This document shows positions 49,180-58,141 of a stretch of DNA of 58,362 bases, piece by piece; the stretch's first letter is position 1; each line of letters starts with the position of its first letter. Both the position numbers and the translations under genes were made by a program. Origin of the DNA: an uncultured Neomegalonema sp. (GTDB lineage Bacteria; Pseudomonadota; Alphaproteobacteria; Rhodobacterales; Rhodobacteraceae); the NCBI GenBank assembly GCA_937911325.1, contig CALDSD010000048.1, positions 1 to 58,362 on the forward strand. Direction: 5' to 3'. Under the pieces are notes generated by a model that had not been told where the DNA came from, did no database searches, and worked only from the letters and a program-made list of their open reading frames with translations.

Positions 49180-50496
49180 ATGACCGTCACCACGCGTTTC
49201 GCCCCGTCGCCAACCGGATTGCTGCATATCGGCAACCTCCGTGCGGCGCTGCTGTCCTGGCTCACCGCTCGGAAGGCCGGCGGAACCTTCATACTACGGA
49301 TTGACGACACCGATGCGGAGAGATCGAAGGAAGAGTATGTCGAGGCCGCGCAACGCGATCTGACGTGGCTCGGTCTCACCTGGGACAGGTTCGAGCGGCA
49401 GTCGGAGCGCCTGGAACGGTACGAAGCCGCCGCGCAAACCTGGAGGGAGCAGGGCCGGCTTTACGCCAGTTACGAGACGCCGCAGGAGTTGGACCTCAAA
49501 CGCAAGCGGCAGCTCGCAATGGGCAAGCACCCTGTCTACGACCGCTCGGCGCTTAGTCTGAGCGCGGAGCAACTCGCCGCCTACGAGGCCGAGGGGCGGC
49601 GACCGCACTGGCGCTTCAAGCTCGATCAGGAGCGGGTCGAGTGGGTCGATCAGATCCGCGGAGACACGTCCGTCGACTGCGCATCGGTCTCCGATCCGGT
49701 GCTGATCCGCGAAGATGGCGGCTTCTTGTACACGCCGTGCTCGGTGGTCGACGATATCGAGATGGGCGTGACGCATGTGGTTCGGGGCGAGGACCATGTG
49801 GCCAACACCGCCACGCAGATCCAGATGATCCAAAGCCTCGGCGGCGAGGTTCCAACCTTCGCGCATCACTCGCTGCTCGTCGGGGCCGAGGGCGAAGCTT
49901 TGTCGAAGCGGATCGGGTCTCTGTCTCTGGAAAGTCTCGCCGAAGAGGGGTTGGAGCCGGTCGCCGTTCTGTCATTGATGGCGCGTCTTGGCACCGCGGA
50001 TCCCGTAGAGCCCCGCACCGAGCATCAGGCCTTGGTTGATGGGTTTGACATCGGACGCTTCGGCCGTGCGCCGGCGCGGTTCTCGATGGAGGAGCTACGT
50101 CAACTCAATGCGAAGGTGCTCCATGAGACGCCGTACAGCGCGGTGTCGGCGCGTCTGGACGCTCTCGGAGTGTCGGAAGCGCTCTGGTCGGCCGTCCGCG
50201 GCAACCTAGAGCGTTTGGAAGAGGCGTCGGAATGGGCGCAGCTCGTGGAAAACGGCGCAGAACCTGTGATCGCGGAGGAAGACGCCGAATTCGTTGCTCA
50301 GGCGATGGCGCTTTTGCCAGAGCGCCCGTGGGATGAGACGACCTGGAAATCCTGGACCGACGCCGTGAAAAGCGCGTCAGGGCGGAAGGGCAAAGCGCTC
50401 TTCATGCCCTTGCGAAAGGCGTTGACCGGGCGGGAGCGAGGCCCCGAGATGGCGGCTCTTTTGCCGTTGCTCGAGAACGTCCCTGCGGCGGGTTAG
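49180..50496 (+). CDS. gltX: Glutamyl-tRNA synthetase
   Basis: Class I synthetase of about 438 residues charging tRNA-Glu. The HIGH-type motif is HIGN in RFAPSPTGLLHIGNLRA, and the KMSKS-type loop is ALSKRIG. The start at 49180 (MTVTTRFAP) is where the family begins. Alphaproteobacteria often carry two gltX copies; whether this one charges tRNA-Glu or is the Gln-type copy cannot be read from the motifs. Its stop overlaps the stop of the convergent YihY gene by four bases. Confidence 0.96.
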   Translation: MTVTTRFAPSPTGLLHIGNLRAALLSWLTARKAGGTFILRIDDTDAERSKEEYVEAAQRDLTWLGLTWDRFERQSERLERYEAAAQTWREQGRLYASYETPQELDLKRKRQLAMGKHPVYDRSALSLSAEQLAAYEAEGRRPHWRFKLDQERVEWVDQIRGDTSVDCASVSDPVLIREDGGFLYTPCSVVDDIEMGVTHVVRGEDHVANTATQIQMIQSLGGEVPTFAHHSLLVGAEGEALSKRIGSLSLESLAEEGLEPVAVLSLMARLGTADPVEPRTEHQALVDGFDIGRFGRAPARFSMEELRQLNAKVLHETPYSAVSARLDALGVSEALWSAVRGNLERLEEASEWAQLVENGAEPVIAEEDAEFVAQAMALLPERPWDETTWKSWTDAVKSASGRKGKALFMPLRKALTGRERGPEMAALLPLLENVPAAG

Positions 50497-51380
50497 GCCG
50501 ACGTCGCCGATCGAGCGTCCAGAGCGCGCCCAATCGTCGAGACAGACACCGCGCCCAGCAGCAGCAGATAGGCGCTCATCCAGAACCAGAGCATCAGGCC
50601 GGCCACAGCCGCGAAGGGGCCGTAGGTTTTGCCGAAGTCGGCGTATTCGACCGCATACGCCGTCAGAAGCTTGGACCCGCCCAACCACAGCAGAGTGGTG
50701 ATCATCGCGGCGTAGATCGCGACGCGGTTGTACTCCCGGCCATGCAGCGAGCTCAGTCGATAGACGATCGTCAGAACCGCCGTTGCGAGCAGGAACATGA
50801 CGACCGGCTCGACGTAATGGAGGGCCTCTCCGCCAACCTCCATGATCTTGAGCGCGCCGAACGCCAAGGGCAGGGCGACAATGATCGAGATGACCAGAAC
50901 CAGCAAAACGATGATGCTGAGCGTGAACAGGAGCGAAAGGACAAAGAACGCCGCTGCTCCGTACTGATGCGCGTTGGGAAAGTTCAGCCGCATCGCAGTC
51001 ATCAGCCCTCGAACGGCGAGACTGGCGCTCCACAGGGCGATCGCGAAGCTGACGCCGGCCGCCCAGGTCAGGGTCAGTTCGCTTGACCCCATCGTTGCGC
51101 GAAACTGTTCATCGAGGAATGCGAAAGCATCAGGCGGCAGCAACCCCTGCAAGGCGTCCAGATGGGTTTCAAACGTCGCTGGATCGGCCACCAGGCCGTA
51201 GACCGACACCGCGACCGTCAACATCGGGGTCAACGCCAACAACAGGTAGAAAGCGACGCCCGCCGCCACCAGGGAAAGGCTCTTTTCCGACGATGTCCTG
51301 AGAACATCGCCGGCGATGCCGAACACCGAGGTGCGCACACTCGGGTTGGGATCAGCGGTCTGGGAGCTGCTTTGAGCCAT
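50493..51380 (-). CDS. YihY/BrkB-family membrane protein
   Basis: A 295-residue polytopic inner-membrane protein. The family signature shows as KSLSLVAAGVAFYLLLALTP, LTLTWAAGVSFAIALWSAS, IYRLSSLHGREYNRVAIYA-like, then YADFGKTYGPFAAVAGLMLWFW. Such proteins were once called RNase BN; the role is unclear. About six membrane segments. Divergent from cysS across a 286-base region. Confidence 0.93.
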   Translation of the reverse strand: MAQSSSQTADPNPSVRTSVFGIAGDVLRTSSEKSLSLVAAGVAFYLLLALTPMLTVAVSVYGLVADPATFETHLDALQGLLPPDAFAFLDEQFRATMGSSELTLTWAAGVSFAIALWSASLAVRGLMTAMRLNFPNAHQYGAAAFFVLSLLFTLSIIVLLVLVISIIVALPLAFGALKIMEVGGEALHYVEPVVMFLLATAVLTIVYRLSSLHGREYNRVAIYAAMITTLLWLGGSKLLTAYAVEYADFGKTYGPFAAVAGLMLWFWMSAYLLLLGAVSVSTIGRALDARSATSA

Positions 51381-51492
51381 CGGCGGCCTCCTTGAGCTTA
51401 GGGGTCAAAGGCTACAGCCAATCGACGACGTTCTGAAGACGTCGTTCCACGCGCGTGTTTCAAAAACCTGCAAACCAAAGAGCGCACGCCCC

Positions 51493-51521
51493 TTGACCCG
51501 TCTTGGCGCGCCGCCCATACA
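51493..51521 (+). promoter_or_regulatory. Candidate promoter of the cysS operon
   Basis: TTGACC (51493-51498) and CATACA (51516-51521) are 17 bases apart in the 286-base gap between the YihY gene and cysS. A weak inverted repeat (ACGACGT/ACGTCGT) lies further left, near 51425-51450. Nothing else stands out in this gap; no tRNA or leader peptide was seen. Confidence 0.3.
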
Positions 51522-51666
51522 CACGCCATGATCACGACGACGATCATCGCTGAGATTTGTACCACCCGCTAGTAAGCTGCGGCGGCGGTGGTGTTCGGTG
51601 TATTTCCTTTGAGACATTCCGATGTTAGGCCCTCCCTCGCCGCGAGAGCGAAGAGGAGCCCGCGCT

Positions 51667-53112
51667 TTGTCCGACGCTAGACCACTGATCCGCTTGTATG
51701 ACACGGCGAGCCGCGAGAAACGCGTGTTCGAGCCGATCGATCCGTCGAACCTGCGTATGTATGTGTGCGGACCAACGGTTTACGACCGCGCCCATATCGG
51801 CAACGCGCGCCCCGTGATCGTGTTTGACGTCTTGTTTCGGTTGCTGCGGCATGCGTATGGCGGCGACCATGTCACGTATGTCCGCAACCTCACCGACGTC
51901 GACGACAAGATCAACAAGCGCGCTGCAGAGCGCGGCGTGCCGATCTCGACGGTCACTGAAGAAACGATCGATTGGTTTCATCAGGATATGGACGCGCTTG
52001 GGGCGATGCGCCCGACCCATGAACCGCGGGCCACAAAGTATATCGACGAGATGATCGCGCTGATCGCCAAGCTGATTGCGGATGACAAAGCCTACGCGGC
52101 TGAAGGCCACGCATTGTTTTCCGTATCGAGCTTCAACGACTACGGCGCGCTGTCTCGGCGTTCGATCGACGACATGATCGCCGGCGCCCGCGTGGAAGTC
52201 GCGCCTTACAAGCGCGATCCGATGGACTTTGTGCTTTGGAAGCCGTCGAGCGGCGACGAACCGGGTTGGGAGAGCCCTTGGGGTTATGGTCGGCCGGGCT
52301 GGCACATCGAGTGTTCAGCCATGGCGGACGCCCTGCTGGGTCAGGACTTCGATATTCACGGCGGTGGGATTGATCTGACCTTCCCGCACCACGAGAACGA
52401 GCGCGCGCAGTCGCTCTGCGCCCATCCCGGCAGCACCTTCGCCAATTACTGGATGCACAACGGCTATGTGCAGGTCGAAGGGGAGAAGATGTCCAAGAGC
52501 TTGGGCAATTTCATCACCGTGCATGATCTGCGCAGCACTACGCCAGGCGACGTTATACGATATGTGCTTCTAAACACGCACTACCGCAAACCGCTAGACT
52601 GGACGTCGGCACGTGTAGAGGAGGCGCAGGTGGCTATGAACAGGTTGAGCCACCTGAACGACCGCGCGCGACGGGAAAAAGTGGAATGGGGACAGGGCAG
52701 CGTTTCCAACTATGTTCTCGAACCGCTCTACGATGACCTCGATACGGCATCGTCGCTGAAGCGTTTGGGAGATCTAGCTAAGGATCATTCTGCGGTCATC
52801 GATGTCGAGCACCTGAAACAAGTTATGGCTACTGCGTCATGGATGGGGTTCCGGTTTCGCGGCAAGTCCGGTCCCGACGTACGCTTTACGGTTGAGGAGG
52901 CGTTTCAAGAATCTCAAAGCATCGACGAGCGGATAGATGAACTTTGCAAATTGATCGATAAAGCGCGGCGTGAAAAACGTTTCGATGATGCGGACCGCAC
53001 CCGCGCTGAGCTCCAGGCTGCTGGCGTCGAGGTTCGGTCGTCGAAGGAAGGAACTTCGGGTAGTAGAAATGCTTCATTTGACGCGAGCAAGCTGCCGGAG
53101 ATTCCTAAGTGA
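51667..53112 (+). CDS. cysS: Cysteinyl-tRNA synthetase
   Basis: About 481 residues; attaches cysteine to tRNA-Cys. The HIGH motif is HIGN in YDRAHIGNARPV, KMSKS is intact in EKMSKSLGNF, and zinc ligands include CGPTVYD, IECSAMA and HHENE. A TTG at 51667 (LSDARPLIRLYD) lies eight bases after AAGAGGAG, so I take it as the start; an ATG at 51622 lacks such a site. From about 52540 the DNA changes character, with many ATA, CTA and AGA codons. It overlaps the next gene by four bases (GTGA). Confidence 0.95.
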   Translation: MSDARPLIRLYDTASREKRVFEPIDPSNLRMYVCGPTVYDRAHIGNARPVIVFDVLFRLLRHAYGGDHVTYVRNLTDVDDKINKRAAERGVPISTVTEETIDWFHQDMDALGAMRPTHEPRATKYIDEMIALIAKLIADDKAYAAEGHALFSVSSFNDYGALSRRSIDDMIAGARVEVAPYKRDPMDFVLWKPSSGDEPGWESPWGYGRPGWHIECSAMADALLGQDFDIHGGGIDLTFPHHENERAQSLCAHPGSTFANYWMHNGYVQVEGEKMSKSLGNFITVHDLRSTTPGDVIRYVLLNTHYRKPLDWTSARVEEAQVAMNRLSHLNDRARREKVEWGQGSVSNYVLEPLYDDLDTASSLKRLGDLAKDHSAVIDVEHLKQVMATASWMGFRFRGKSGPDVRFTVEEAFQESQSIDERIDELCKLIDKARREKRFDDADRTRAELQAAGVEVRSSKEGTSGSRNASFDASKLPEIPK

Positions 53113-53396
53113 CCCGAGACTTCAAGACGGCGGCCGAGGCTCGGGCGGAACGATTGGCCGAAGCCGACGGGGTCGTCGAACGCGTGAAGCGGGCGGTGGA
53201 ATCTGCGCTCGCGAGCTATCATGAGGGCACGCGCGAACGCCGCGAGGCGATGGTTTTCTGCCGCGACATCGGGCTTGAGCTGAAAATCAGCTCCGCTGCG
53301 GGGCTTGAATTCGTGGACTCCGACGCCGAGATGCTGGCCGCAAAGATCGCGGTCACGCCAATGCCGGCTTCGCTTCAGCGTTTTCATCGAGGGTGA
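53109..53396 (+). CDS. Small soluble protein between cysS and cimA, unknown function
   Basis: A 95-residue protein with a GTG start overlapping the cysS stop, and itself overlapped by cimA. The first half is a charged helix (FKTAAEARAERLAEADGVVE); the second reads MVFCRDIGLELKISSAAGLEFVDSDAEML. I recognise no family. The double overlap implies translational coupling and makes it likely to be real. Confidence 0.7.
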   Translation: MTRDFKTAAEARAERLAEADGVVERVKRAVESALASYHEGTRERREAMVFCRDIGLELKISSAAGLEFVDSDAEMLAAKIAVTPMPASLQRFHRG

Positions 53397-55036
53397 GCGC
53401 GATGACGAAGGAACGCCTGACGCTTTACGACACGACGCTCAGGGATGGGCAGCAGACCCAAGGCGTCGATTTTTCAGTCGAAGCGAAGCAGCGGATCGCC
53501 AGCGAGCTTGACGCCCTTGGGATCGACTATATCGAGGGCGGCTGGCCTGGCGCGAACCCGACCGACAGCGATTTCTTTCGCTCGCCCCCCCAGCTGAAGC
53601 GCGCACGCTTCGCGGCGTTTGGAATGACAAAGCGCATCGGAATTTCAGCATCGAACGACCCGGTTCTGGCCGAAGTCCTCGACGCAGGCACAGCGTCGGT
53701 CTGCCTTGTCGGCAAAACCCACGACTTCCACGTCCGCGAAGCGCTGGGCGCGGAACTCGACGAGAATGCCGCCGCGATTCATGAAAGCCTGACGCATGTC
53801 GCGGGGCAGGGGCGCGAGGCCCTCTTCGACGCCGAACACTTCTTCGACGGATACAAGGCGAACCCGTCTTATGCGCTCGAGTGTCTCGACGCCGCGTTTC
53901 AGGCTGGCGCCCGCTGGATCGTGCTCTGCGACACCAATGGCGGCGCCACGCCATCTGAGGTTCGCGAGATCGTCGATACGGTGTGTCGTCGAATTCCCGG
54001 CGACAGGATCGGCATCCATACGCACAATGATGCGGAACTGGCCGTCGCGAACACCCTAGCCGCCGTTGAGGCCGGAGCCCGCCAGATCCAGGGAACCTTG
54101 AACGGTCTTGGCGAGCGGTGCGGCAACGCCAATCTCGTCTCGCTGATCCCGACGCTTCTTCTGAAAGAGCCCTACGCGAGCCAATTCGAAATCGGCGTCA
54201 CTGTCGAGGGGCTCGCAGGCGTCACGCGCCTCAGCCGTTTGCTCGACGACATTTTGAACCGACCGCCTGATCGCCACGCTCCCTATGTCGGGGCCGCGGC
54301 GTTCGCGCATAAGGCAGGTCTGCACGCTTCGGCGATCGCCAAGCATCCAAGCACCTACGAGCACATCGAACCAGGTTTGGTCGGCAATGAGCGGGTCATC
54401 CCGATGTCCAATCAGGCGGGGCGTTCCAACTTGCGCCAACGGTTGGTGGAGGCAGGGATCAAGGTCGCGGCCGACGACCCGAAACTTGGAGAGCTGCTGA
54501 CCCTCGTCAAGCAGCGTGAAGACCAGGGCTTCGCCTATGACAGCGCGGCGGCAAGCTTTGAACTTTTGGCGCATCGCTTTCTCGGAACGCTGCCGCGTTT
54601 CTTCGAGGTCGAACAATATCGCATCATCGTCGAACGGCGGTTCAATGCGCTCAACGAGGTTGTCACAGTTTCTGAAGCCGTCGCCCGCACGCGGGAGAAC
54701 GGATCCGTGCGCACCTCTTTTTTCGAGAGCACCAACGGCGGGCGACAGGCTGACCAGGGCCCGGTTGACGCGCTTTATCATGCGTTGAGGCAAGATCTCG
54801 GGCGGTACCAGAGTTACATCGAACAGATGCGTTTGGTGGACTACCGCGTCCGCATTCTGACGAGCGGAACCGAAGCAGTGACCCGGGTATTGATTGACAG
54901 CCTCGACGAAGAGACCGGCGCGACATGGTCGACTGTCGGCGTCTCGGCCAATATCGTCGATGCGTCGTTCCAGGCGCTTTCTGACGCGATCACCTACAAA
55001 CTGATGCGCTCTGGCGCGCCGGCGTCGATCAGCTGA
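53393..55036 (+). CDS. cimA: (R)-citramalate synthase
   Basis: A 547-residue enzyme of the LeuA/homocitrate synthase superfamily; condenses acetyl-CoA with pyruvate to citramalate, a threonine-independent route to 2-oxobutyrate and isoleucine. DTTLRDGQQTQG and the HxH metal site IGIHTHNDAELAVANTLAAV are clear, and LNGLGERCGNANL follows. The C-terminal domain is the regulatory type. The start is the GTG at 53393 or the ATG at 53402. Its sequence differs clearly from leuA at 41392, so the two are separate enzymes. Confidence 0.94.
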   Translation: MSAMTKERLTLYDTTLRDGQQTQGVDFSVEAKQRIASELDALGIDYIEGGWPGANPTDSDFFRSPPQLKRARFAAFGMTKRIGISASNDPVLAEVLDAGTASVCLVGKTHDFHVREALGAELDENAAAIHESLTHVAGQGREALFDAEHFFDGYKANPSYALECLDAAFQAGARWIVLCDTNGGATPSEVREIVDTVCRRIPGDRIGIHTHNDAELAVANTLAAVEAGARQIQGTLNGLGERCGNANLVSLIPTLLLKEPYASQFEIGVTVEGLAGVTRLSRLLDDILNRPPDRHAPYVGAAAFAHKAGLHASAIAKHPSTYEHIEPGLVGNERVIPMSNQAGRSNLRQRLVEAGIKVAADDPKLGELLTLVKQREDQGFAYDSAAASFELLAHRFLGTLPRFFEVEQYRIIVERRFNALNEVVTVSEAVARTRENGSVRTSFFESTNGGRQADQGPVDALYHALRQDLGRYQSYIEQMRLVDYRVRILTSGTEAVTRVLIDSLDEETGATWSTVGVSANIVDASFQALSDAITYKLMRSGAPASIS

Positions 55037-55869
55037 TGGACCTCGACCCCCGGCTTGTCGAGCACCTGCGTCTCGCCGATCCGGATCGGCATCGTTCGGC
55101 GTTGACGGCGCCGCCTGAAAAACGCGCGGCGTTGCTCACGCTTTACGCCCTGAACTTGGAGATCGCGCGCATGCCGTGGCGCGCCTCCGAACCGCAGATC
55201 GCGCAGATCCGCCTGCAATGGTGGATCGACGCTATTGAAGAAATCTACTCCGGCGAAGCGCCGCGTCGGCACGAGTTGGTGCTGCCGGTGGCGACCTTGC
55301 TCGAGCGCGCGCGTCCTCCAAAAGAGTGGGTGATCGAGATGATCGAAGCGCGCGGGCGCGACATCGATCCGTCGCCTATGCTCGGGCGGCCCGAGTTGGA
55401 CCGCTACGTTCTTGGAACGTCCGGGAACCTGATGCGCTTGGGTTGTCAGATTTTATTGGACGGAGAGCTGTCGACCGAGACGAGCGAGACGGTTTCCGCC
55501 GTTGGGTACGCCCTTGGCGTGGCCAACATGTTGCGCGCGATCCCGGCGTTGGCCGCGCTCGACCGGGTCATGATACCGCCGGTGACGGGCGAGGCGATCA
55601 ACCGCTCGGTCGTACTGCAGAAGAAGACGCCGCCAGAGCTCCAGCGTGCAGTCGCGGAGATCGCGCACGATGCAGAAACCGGTCTGAACAAAGCTCGAAA
55701 AGCCAAGATTGATCGGCGTTTGCATCCGGCGCTTTTGTCAGCGTGGCGAACGCCCCCGATCTTACGCGCGGCTCAACGGCGCGACCTTGACGCCTTTCGG
55801 CACTTTACGGATGAGAGCCCATTTCGACGGGACCTGACCTTTGCAATGGCGCGGTTGCGCGGTTGGTAA
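55036..55869 (+). CDS. Squalene/phytoene-synthase-fold protein, NDUFAF6-like
   Basis: A 277-residue protein of the squalene/phytoene synthase fold. The catalytic aspartate-rich pairs of true prenyl synthases are not intact: the first one reads WWIDAIEEIYSGEAPRRHELVLPV, a pattern shared with NDUFAF6, the mitochondrial complex I assembly factor. ALGVANMLRAIPALA marks the second region. It starts inside the cimA stop (TGATG), so is translationally coupled. A complex I assembly role is inference from the motif pattern. Confidence 0.82.
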   Translation: MDLDPRLVEHLRLADPDRHRSALTAPPEKRAALLTLYALNLEIARMPWRASEPQIAQIRLQWWIDAIEEIYSGEAPRRHELVLPVATLLERARPPKEWVIEMIEARGRDIDPSPMLGRPELDRYVLGTSGNLMRLGCQILLDGELSTETSETVSAVGYALGVANMLRAIPALAALDRVMIPPVTGEAINRSVVLQKKTPPELQRAVAEIAHDAETGLNKARKAKIDRRLHPALLSAWRTPPILRAAQRRDLDAFRHFTDESPFRRDLTFAMARLRGW

Positions 55870-55874
55870 GCGTC

Positions 55875-56489
55875 TCACCGCTTTCTCAGGGCGTAGACTT
55901 CGGCCTTTAGTCCCGTGCCGGGCAAATGCTCGCCATACTCCTTGAAGACGAGCTCCGCTCCGCCGGCGTCCACCGCTTCGTTGACGGCTCCTGGATATGC
56001 GGGGTCTGCGAGCGCGTGATCGTTGAGTGAGAAGACCAACACGCCGCCGGGCTTCAACACGTTCAAAGCGTTGAAAATGGTGCTCGGGGGCGCATGGCCA
56101 GGGTTGACGACCCCCGCGGCGATTGCGTGCGCATAAAGCCCATGCGGGGTTTCAATCGGCACAGACAAGTCGCCTTGCCAAAGATCGCGATAGAGGTTGT
56201 GGCTTCGGGCCTCCGCGAGCATGCCTTCGGAAAAATCGACGCCGTCGATGATGTCGAACCCGGCCTTTTTGAACGCCAATCCGGCCAAGCCCGTCCCACA
56301 CCCAAGATCTATGATCGGGCTCGACTTTACCGGGTCGAGGGAAACCAAAGCGTCGGCGCATAGACCTGGGGTCAGGTAGCGGAGCTTGCGGACGTCGTCG
56401 GCATAGGTTTTGGCCCAGTCGTCATAGAACGTCTCGGTCTGCTCCGGATCTTCGAACCCATAAGCCTTATGCAGAAACTCGTCGGACAT
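55875..56489 (-). CDS. SAM-dependent methyltransferase
   Basis: A 204-residue class I methyltransferase. Motif I is IIDLGCGTGLAGLAF; VDFSEGMLAEAR and LKPGGVLVFSLND follow. The N-terminus YDDWAKTYADDVRKLRYLTP and the overall shape resemble the METTL27 (Williams-Beuren region) group. The substrate is unknown. Convergent with the NDUFAF6-like gene, with five bases between them. Confidence 0.9.
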   Translation of the reverse strand: MSDEFLHKAYGFEDPEQTETFYDDWAKTYADDVRKLRYLTPGLCADALVSLDPVKSSPIIDLGCGTGLAGLAFKKAGFDIIDGVDFSEGMLAEARSHNLYRDLWQGDLSVPIETPHGLYAHAIAAGVVNPGHAPPSTIFNALNVLKPGGVLVFSLNDHALADPAYPGAVNEAVDAGGAELVFKEYGEHLPGTGLKAEVYALRKR

Positions 56490-56667
56490 AGTGACCTCCC
56501 ATTGCAGAAAAGATCACGTCCTCTTTCGCAACTGTCAAACGCTAGTGGAAAACCGCTGTTCCGTGTGCGCAGCTGAGAGGCTAATCCCACCCCTCTAAAC
56601 AGCTCCACCGTCTGACCCTTTTCCTCTCAAGCGCGTCTGCGCCAATGCACGTGAGTCCGTAACTCGC

Positions 56668-57396
56668 ATGACTGTTCACATCGTCCGCCCAGATCACAGC
56701 GTCTTCGCCATCAATCGCCAAGTCGCGCTAGTCGGCTTCACCCTGAGAGGCGAGGAGGTGAACCTGTTCGACGCTGAAGACCTGGCCGATCTGCCTTTGA
56801 AACGGAACGACATCGTCGTCGGCGGCGTCGGGATCGTCCATAAGGCTCTTGAGCGGCTGAAGCTTCGCGTTCGTTCGATCGAGTCGATCCCCTCCAGCTT
56901 GGCGGGCTTCGCAGGTCGCAAGACATGGCGCGGACCGATGATCGAGGCTCGCCGCGCCGTGGAACGCGGTGAGCAGCTGTTTGTCAAACCGCTTCCCACA
57001 CAAACCAAGCTCTTCACAGGCAAGCCGCTCCGCGCGTTCGCGGATCTGTTGTCGACGGCTCATGTTCCGGATGAGACTGTCGTCGACTGCGCAGAGCTGA
57101 CGCCGTTTGTCTCGGAGTACAGAACCTTTGTCATGCACGGCGAGATCATGGGCGTGCGTCACTACGCCGGCGATCCGCTCCTGTTCCCCGATCCTGAGCG
57201 CGTCCGGGCGGCGATCACTGCGTTTGAAGAGGCGCCGGCGAGTTACGCCCTCGACATGGGCGTTGTTGAAGACGGCCGAACGCTGCTGGTCGAGGTCAAC
57301 GACAGCTACGCGACCGGGGCTTATGGACTGACCCCGGCGATTTACGCCGCCGTCATCGAGGCCCGTTGGAAAGAGCTCTGGCTGCTTAAAGACTAA
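56668..57396 (+). CDS. ATP-grasp-like protein, possibly DUF4343 family
   Basis: A 242-residue protein. KRNDIVVGGVGIVHKALERL, GEQLFVKPLP, ELTPFVSEYRTFVMHGEIMG and LLVEVNDSYATGAYGLTP fit the C-terminal half of ATP-grasp ligases of the DUF4343 kind, which lack the usual N-terminal domain. No peptide or substrate gene is beside it. The 178-base gap upstream, shared with the methyltransferase, shows no clear element. Confidence 0.78.
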   Translation: MTVHIVRPDHSVFAINRQVALVGFTLRGEEVNLFDAEDLADLPLKRNDIVVGGVGIVHKALERLKLRVRSIESIPSSLAGFAGRKTWRGPMIEARRAVERGEQLFVKPLPTQTKLFTGKPLRAFADLLSTAHVPDETVVDCAELTPFVSEYRTFVMHGEIMGVRHYAGDPLLFPDPERVRAAITAFEEAPASYALDMGVVEDGRTLLVEVNDSYATGAYGLTPAIYAAVIEARWKELWLLKD

Positions 57397-57414
57397 AGGG
57401 TTCCGGTTCCGAGT

Positions 57415-57930
57415 TCACGCGGCGACGCGGGGGGACGGCAGAGGCGCGCTCGCCAACCAGGCGTCGCATGCGGCCAAGGCGCGTTCGCACTGCGCCATGC
57501 CGCGCGCCTGTTTGCGCGCCGCCTTGCGTCCTTTGATGCGCGCGTCTTCAATCGGTGGGAACAGCCCGAAATTGACGTTCATCGGTTGAAACGTCTCGGT
57601 CTCCGCGCCGCCGGTGATATGGCCCAGAAGCGCGCCGAAAGCGGTCTCGGGCGGAGGCGGGGCGGCCGGCAGACCAAGTCGCTCCGCCGCTGCGAAGCGC
57701 CCGGCGAGAATGCCCATCGCCCCGCTCTCCACATATCCTTCCACGCCAGTGATCTGACCGGCGAAGCGAAGACGCGGTTCGGACTTGAGCCGCATGACCG
57801 GATCCAGAAGCTTCGGAGAGTTGATGAACGTATTGCGGTGGATCCCCCCAAGGCGCGCGAATTCCGCGTTCTCGAGCCCCGGAATACGGCGCAGCACGTC
57901 CTTCTGCGCGCCGTATTTCAGCCGGCTGCT
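57415..57930 (-). pseudogene. trmFO: trmFO, C-terminal fragment only
   Basis: Methylenetetrahydrofolate-tRNA-(uracil-5-)-methyltransferase, the folate-dependent maker of m5U54 in tRNA. The fragment has the C-terminal signature [51 protein letters not shown] and [20 protein letters not shown]. Homology starts with RLKY near 57924; just upstream the frame is SSP and then a TAA at 57937-57939. About 290 N-terminal residues, including the FAD-binding GxGxxG motif, are missing. It faces the gspH fragment across the junction. Either the gene is broken or the join is an artefact. Confidence 0.88.
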
Positions 57931-57935
57931 AGGTG
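57925..57935. other. Junction between two unrelated truncated genes
   Basis: trmFO homology (minus strand) ends and gspH homology (plus strand) begins within about ten bases. An in-frame TAG at 57930-57932 lies directly before the gspH fragment. No direct repeat, target duplication or transposase end is visible here. The junction is 430 bases from the right edge of the window. Confidence 0.7.
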
Positions 57936-58139
57936 GTTACCCTGCCGAGTGGGCTGACGGTGATCGCGCACGGCGCTGCCGAGCTGAATCTTGATAACGT
58001 CGGGGTTATCCGCTTTTACCCGGATGGAAGCGCGAGCGGTGGTGGGGTCGATGTCCGTGGTGCCGATGGTGCGCTCACGCGGATCACCGTGGATTGGCTC
58101 GTTGGCCGCGTCGAGATGGAGCGCGTTGCGGGCCGGTAG
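57933..58139 (+). pseudogene. gspH: Type II secretion pseudopilin gspH, C-terminal fragment
   Basis: 68 residues matching only the end of GspH-type minor pseudopilins: TLPSGLTVIAHGAAELNL, GVIRFYPDGSASGGG and RITVDWLVGRVEME. The N-terminal prepilin peptide and hydrophobic helix are missing; the frame has a TAG just upstream at the junction. It overlaps the next gene by a base, or meets it at three bases, as gspH and gspI usually do. Confidence 0.75.
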
Positions 58140-58141
58140 TG

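Noticed and set aside
51425-51450. ACGACGT/ACGTCGT hairpin upstream of cysS as a terminator
   Set aside because: There is no T-run on either strand, and it lies in a divergent gap where no transcript needs to end.
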